Positions 6,317-7,382 of a stretch of DNA of 7,382 nt are shown here, one piece after another. The DNA is from Prolixibacteraceae bacterium (GTDB lineage: Bacteria > Bacteroidota > Bacteroidia > Bacteroidales > Prolixibacteraceae), in the NCBI GenBank assembly GCA_018399395.1, contig JAGYOI010000059.1:1-7382 (forward strand), read 5' to 3'. The notes below the pieces were generated by a model. That model worked only from the letters and a program-made list of their open reading frames with translations. It was not told the DNA's origin and ran no database searches. The position numbers and the translations under genes are program-made. Numbering within the stretch: the first letter of the stretch is position 1; each line of letters opens with the position of its first letter.

Positions 6317-7345
6317 CTAAGAAGCATACAACTTATCTTTATAATCAGGAAGCAAGGATTCAAATTTCTTAACGGCTTCATCGAGCCCCATGTAAATTCT
6401 TCCACCGGCAGCATTATCATGACCACCACCATTGAAATGGGCACGGGCAAAGTCGTTAACAGAGAAATTCCCTTTCGATCGGAAAGACACTTTTACAAAA
6501 TCATCTTCTTCGGTAAAAAGCACGCAAAAAACAATGCCTTTTACCATAAGCGGGTAATTTACAAGCCCCTCGGTATCGCCCGATTGATAGTTATATTGTT
6601 CAAGTTCGGCTTTACTTAAACTGATATAACCAGTTCTCAGTTCGGGCAAAATCACCATTTTTTCTTTAAGGCTGTGCCCGATTAGCCTCCACCGACTTAA
6701 TGAGAAAGTATGAAACACATTTGCATGTACCTGGTCCTTATCAATTCCTTTTTCCAGCAATGCTGCTATTATCCTGTATGTATCGGGCGACGAAGCGTTA
6801 TAACTAAAATTACCCGTATCCGTCATCATTCCGGTAAAAATAGCTTCGGCTGCACTTTTATCAATAAAATCATCTAACCCTGCATCGCACAGAATCCTGA
6901 ATAACAATTCACAGGTTGAACTTTGTGATGTATCAGAAATAACAATATCACATGGAGCTACCGGCGAAGGATGATGGTCAATCATAACACTGAAACCCCC
7001 GAAACCCTTCAGCGTTTCTGCCATTTCTTCACTGCGGTCGAAATTATTAAAATCCAGAATAAAAAGCAGGTCAGCCTTATTGATAACCGTTTCTGCCCTT
7101 TCGCGCTCAGCTTCAAAAATAACAACTTCGTTGCTGCCTTCTATCCAGTTCAAAAAATCAGGAAAATCGTTGGGTATCACAACATCAACATTTTTCCCAA
7201 CATTGTGAAGAACACGCGAAAGCGCCATGCTCGAGCCAATAGCATCACCATCGGGATTAACATGGGGCACAATTGCAATGCTCCGGCTATCTGTTAGAAT
7301 CTTATTGAATGATTGTATGGTTTCGTTACTTAAAAATTGCTCCAT
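6317..7345 (-). CDS. nrnA: bifunctional oligoribonuclease / pAp phosphatase, DHH-DHHA1 family
   Basis: This 342-residue cytoplasmic enzyme matches NrnA, which degrades 2-5 nucleotide RNA fragments and dephosphorylates 3'-phosphoadenosine 5'-phosphate. The N-terminal DHH domain carries HVNPDGDAIGSS (28-39), LDFNNFDR (97-104, metal ligand D98), the DHH triad itself (123-125 in MIDHHPSP) and GMMTDTGNF (172-180, D176). The C-terminal DHHA1 domain ends in FNGGGHDNAAGG (304-315), the substrate-binding glycine loop. Length is normal (about 310-370). The ATG at 7345 gives the expected N-terminus, with the core motif beginning near residue 22. The related GdpP and recJ families are excluded by the lack of PAS/GGDEF regions and by size. 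It heads a probable two-gene unit with the YciB-Nudix gene. The DHH, DHHA1 and metal-binding residues are intact, so activity is expected. Confidence 0.95.
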   Translation of the reverse strand: MEQFLSNETIQSFNKILTDSRSIAIVPHVNPDGDAIGSSMALSRVLHNVGKNVDVVIPNDFPDFLNWIEGSNEVVIFEAERERAETVINKADLLFILDFNNFDRSEEMAETLKGFGGFSVMIDHHPSPVAPCDIVISDTSQSSTCELLFRILCDAGLDDFIDKSAAEAIFTGMMTDTGNFSYNASSPDTYRIIAALLEKGIDKDQVHANVFHTFSLSRWRLIGHSLKEKMVILPELRTGYISLSKAELEQYNYQSGDTEGLVNYPLMVKGIVFCVLFTEEDDFVKVSFRSKGNFSVNDFARAHFNGGGHDNAAGGRIYMGLDEAVKKFESLLPDYKDKLYAS

Positions 7346-7362
7346 CTCGAATAATATTAAAT

Positions 7363-7370
7363 CAACAATA
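7363..7370 (-). promoter_or_regulatory. possible -7 box upstream of nrnA
   Basis: On the minus strand TATTGTTG differs from TAnnTTTG by one base and lies 17 bases before the nrnA ATG. The -33 region would fall outside the window, so it cannot be checked. Confidence 0.25.
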
Positions 7371-7382
7371 TCTGAATTAGGA

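Overview
The window looks like chromosomal DNA from a member of the Bacteroidota. The starts lack Shine-Dalgarno sequences and follow A-rich leaders. The RsmI-like gene has a textbook Bacteroidota -7 box (TAnnTTTG) just upstream, and the protein sequences have a Bacteroidota flavour. A closer guess, marine or anaerobic Marinilabiliales/Prolixibacteraceae-like, is inference only.

Left edge (1-1497): the 3' part of an Eco57I/TaqI-type N6-adenine DNA methyltransferase gene, clearly richer in A+T than the rest. It is probably the end of a restriction-modification or other defence locus that continues to the left. A 228-base spacer follows, with a hairpin and no convincing gene. Middle (1726-4167): a tight two-gene ABC-2 type transporter unit, an ATPase and a large polytopic permease 6 bases apart. 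Next (4229-4933): a short RsmI-like tetrapyrrole-methylase-fold methyltransferase on its own promoter.

Convergent spacer (4934-5190): a REP-like hairpin and a degenerate 10-base tandem repeat (CAATCTTTTT) whose T-tracts are partly in helical phase. Right part (5191-7345, minus strand): nrnA (nanoRNase/pAp phosphatase of the DHH-DHHA1 family), then, 43 bases downstream, a fusion of a YciB/IspZ-like six-helix membrane domain with a C-terminal Nudix hydrolase, read from a TTG start.

The genes do not form one obvious pathway. The plus-strand ABC pair is a self-contained transporter. The minus-strand pair could be co-transcribed, and both members are phosphohydrolases acting on nucleotide-type substrates, which is only a weak link. 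No CRISPR array, rRNA, tRNA or insertion sequence was seen. The most unusual item is the YciB-Nudix fusion; I do not see a clear new multi-gene defence system inside the window.
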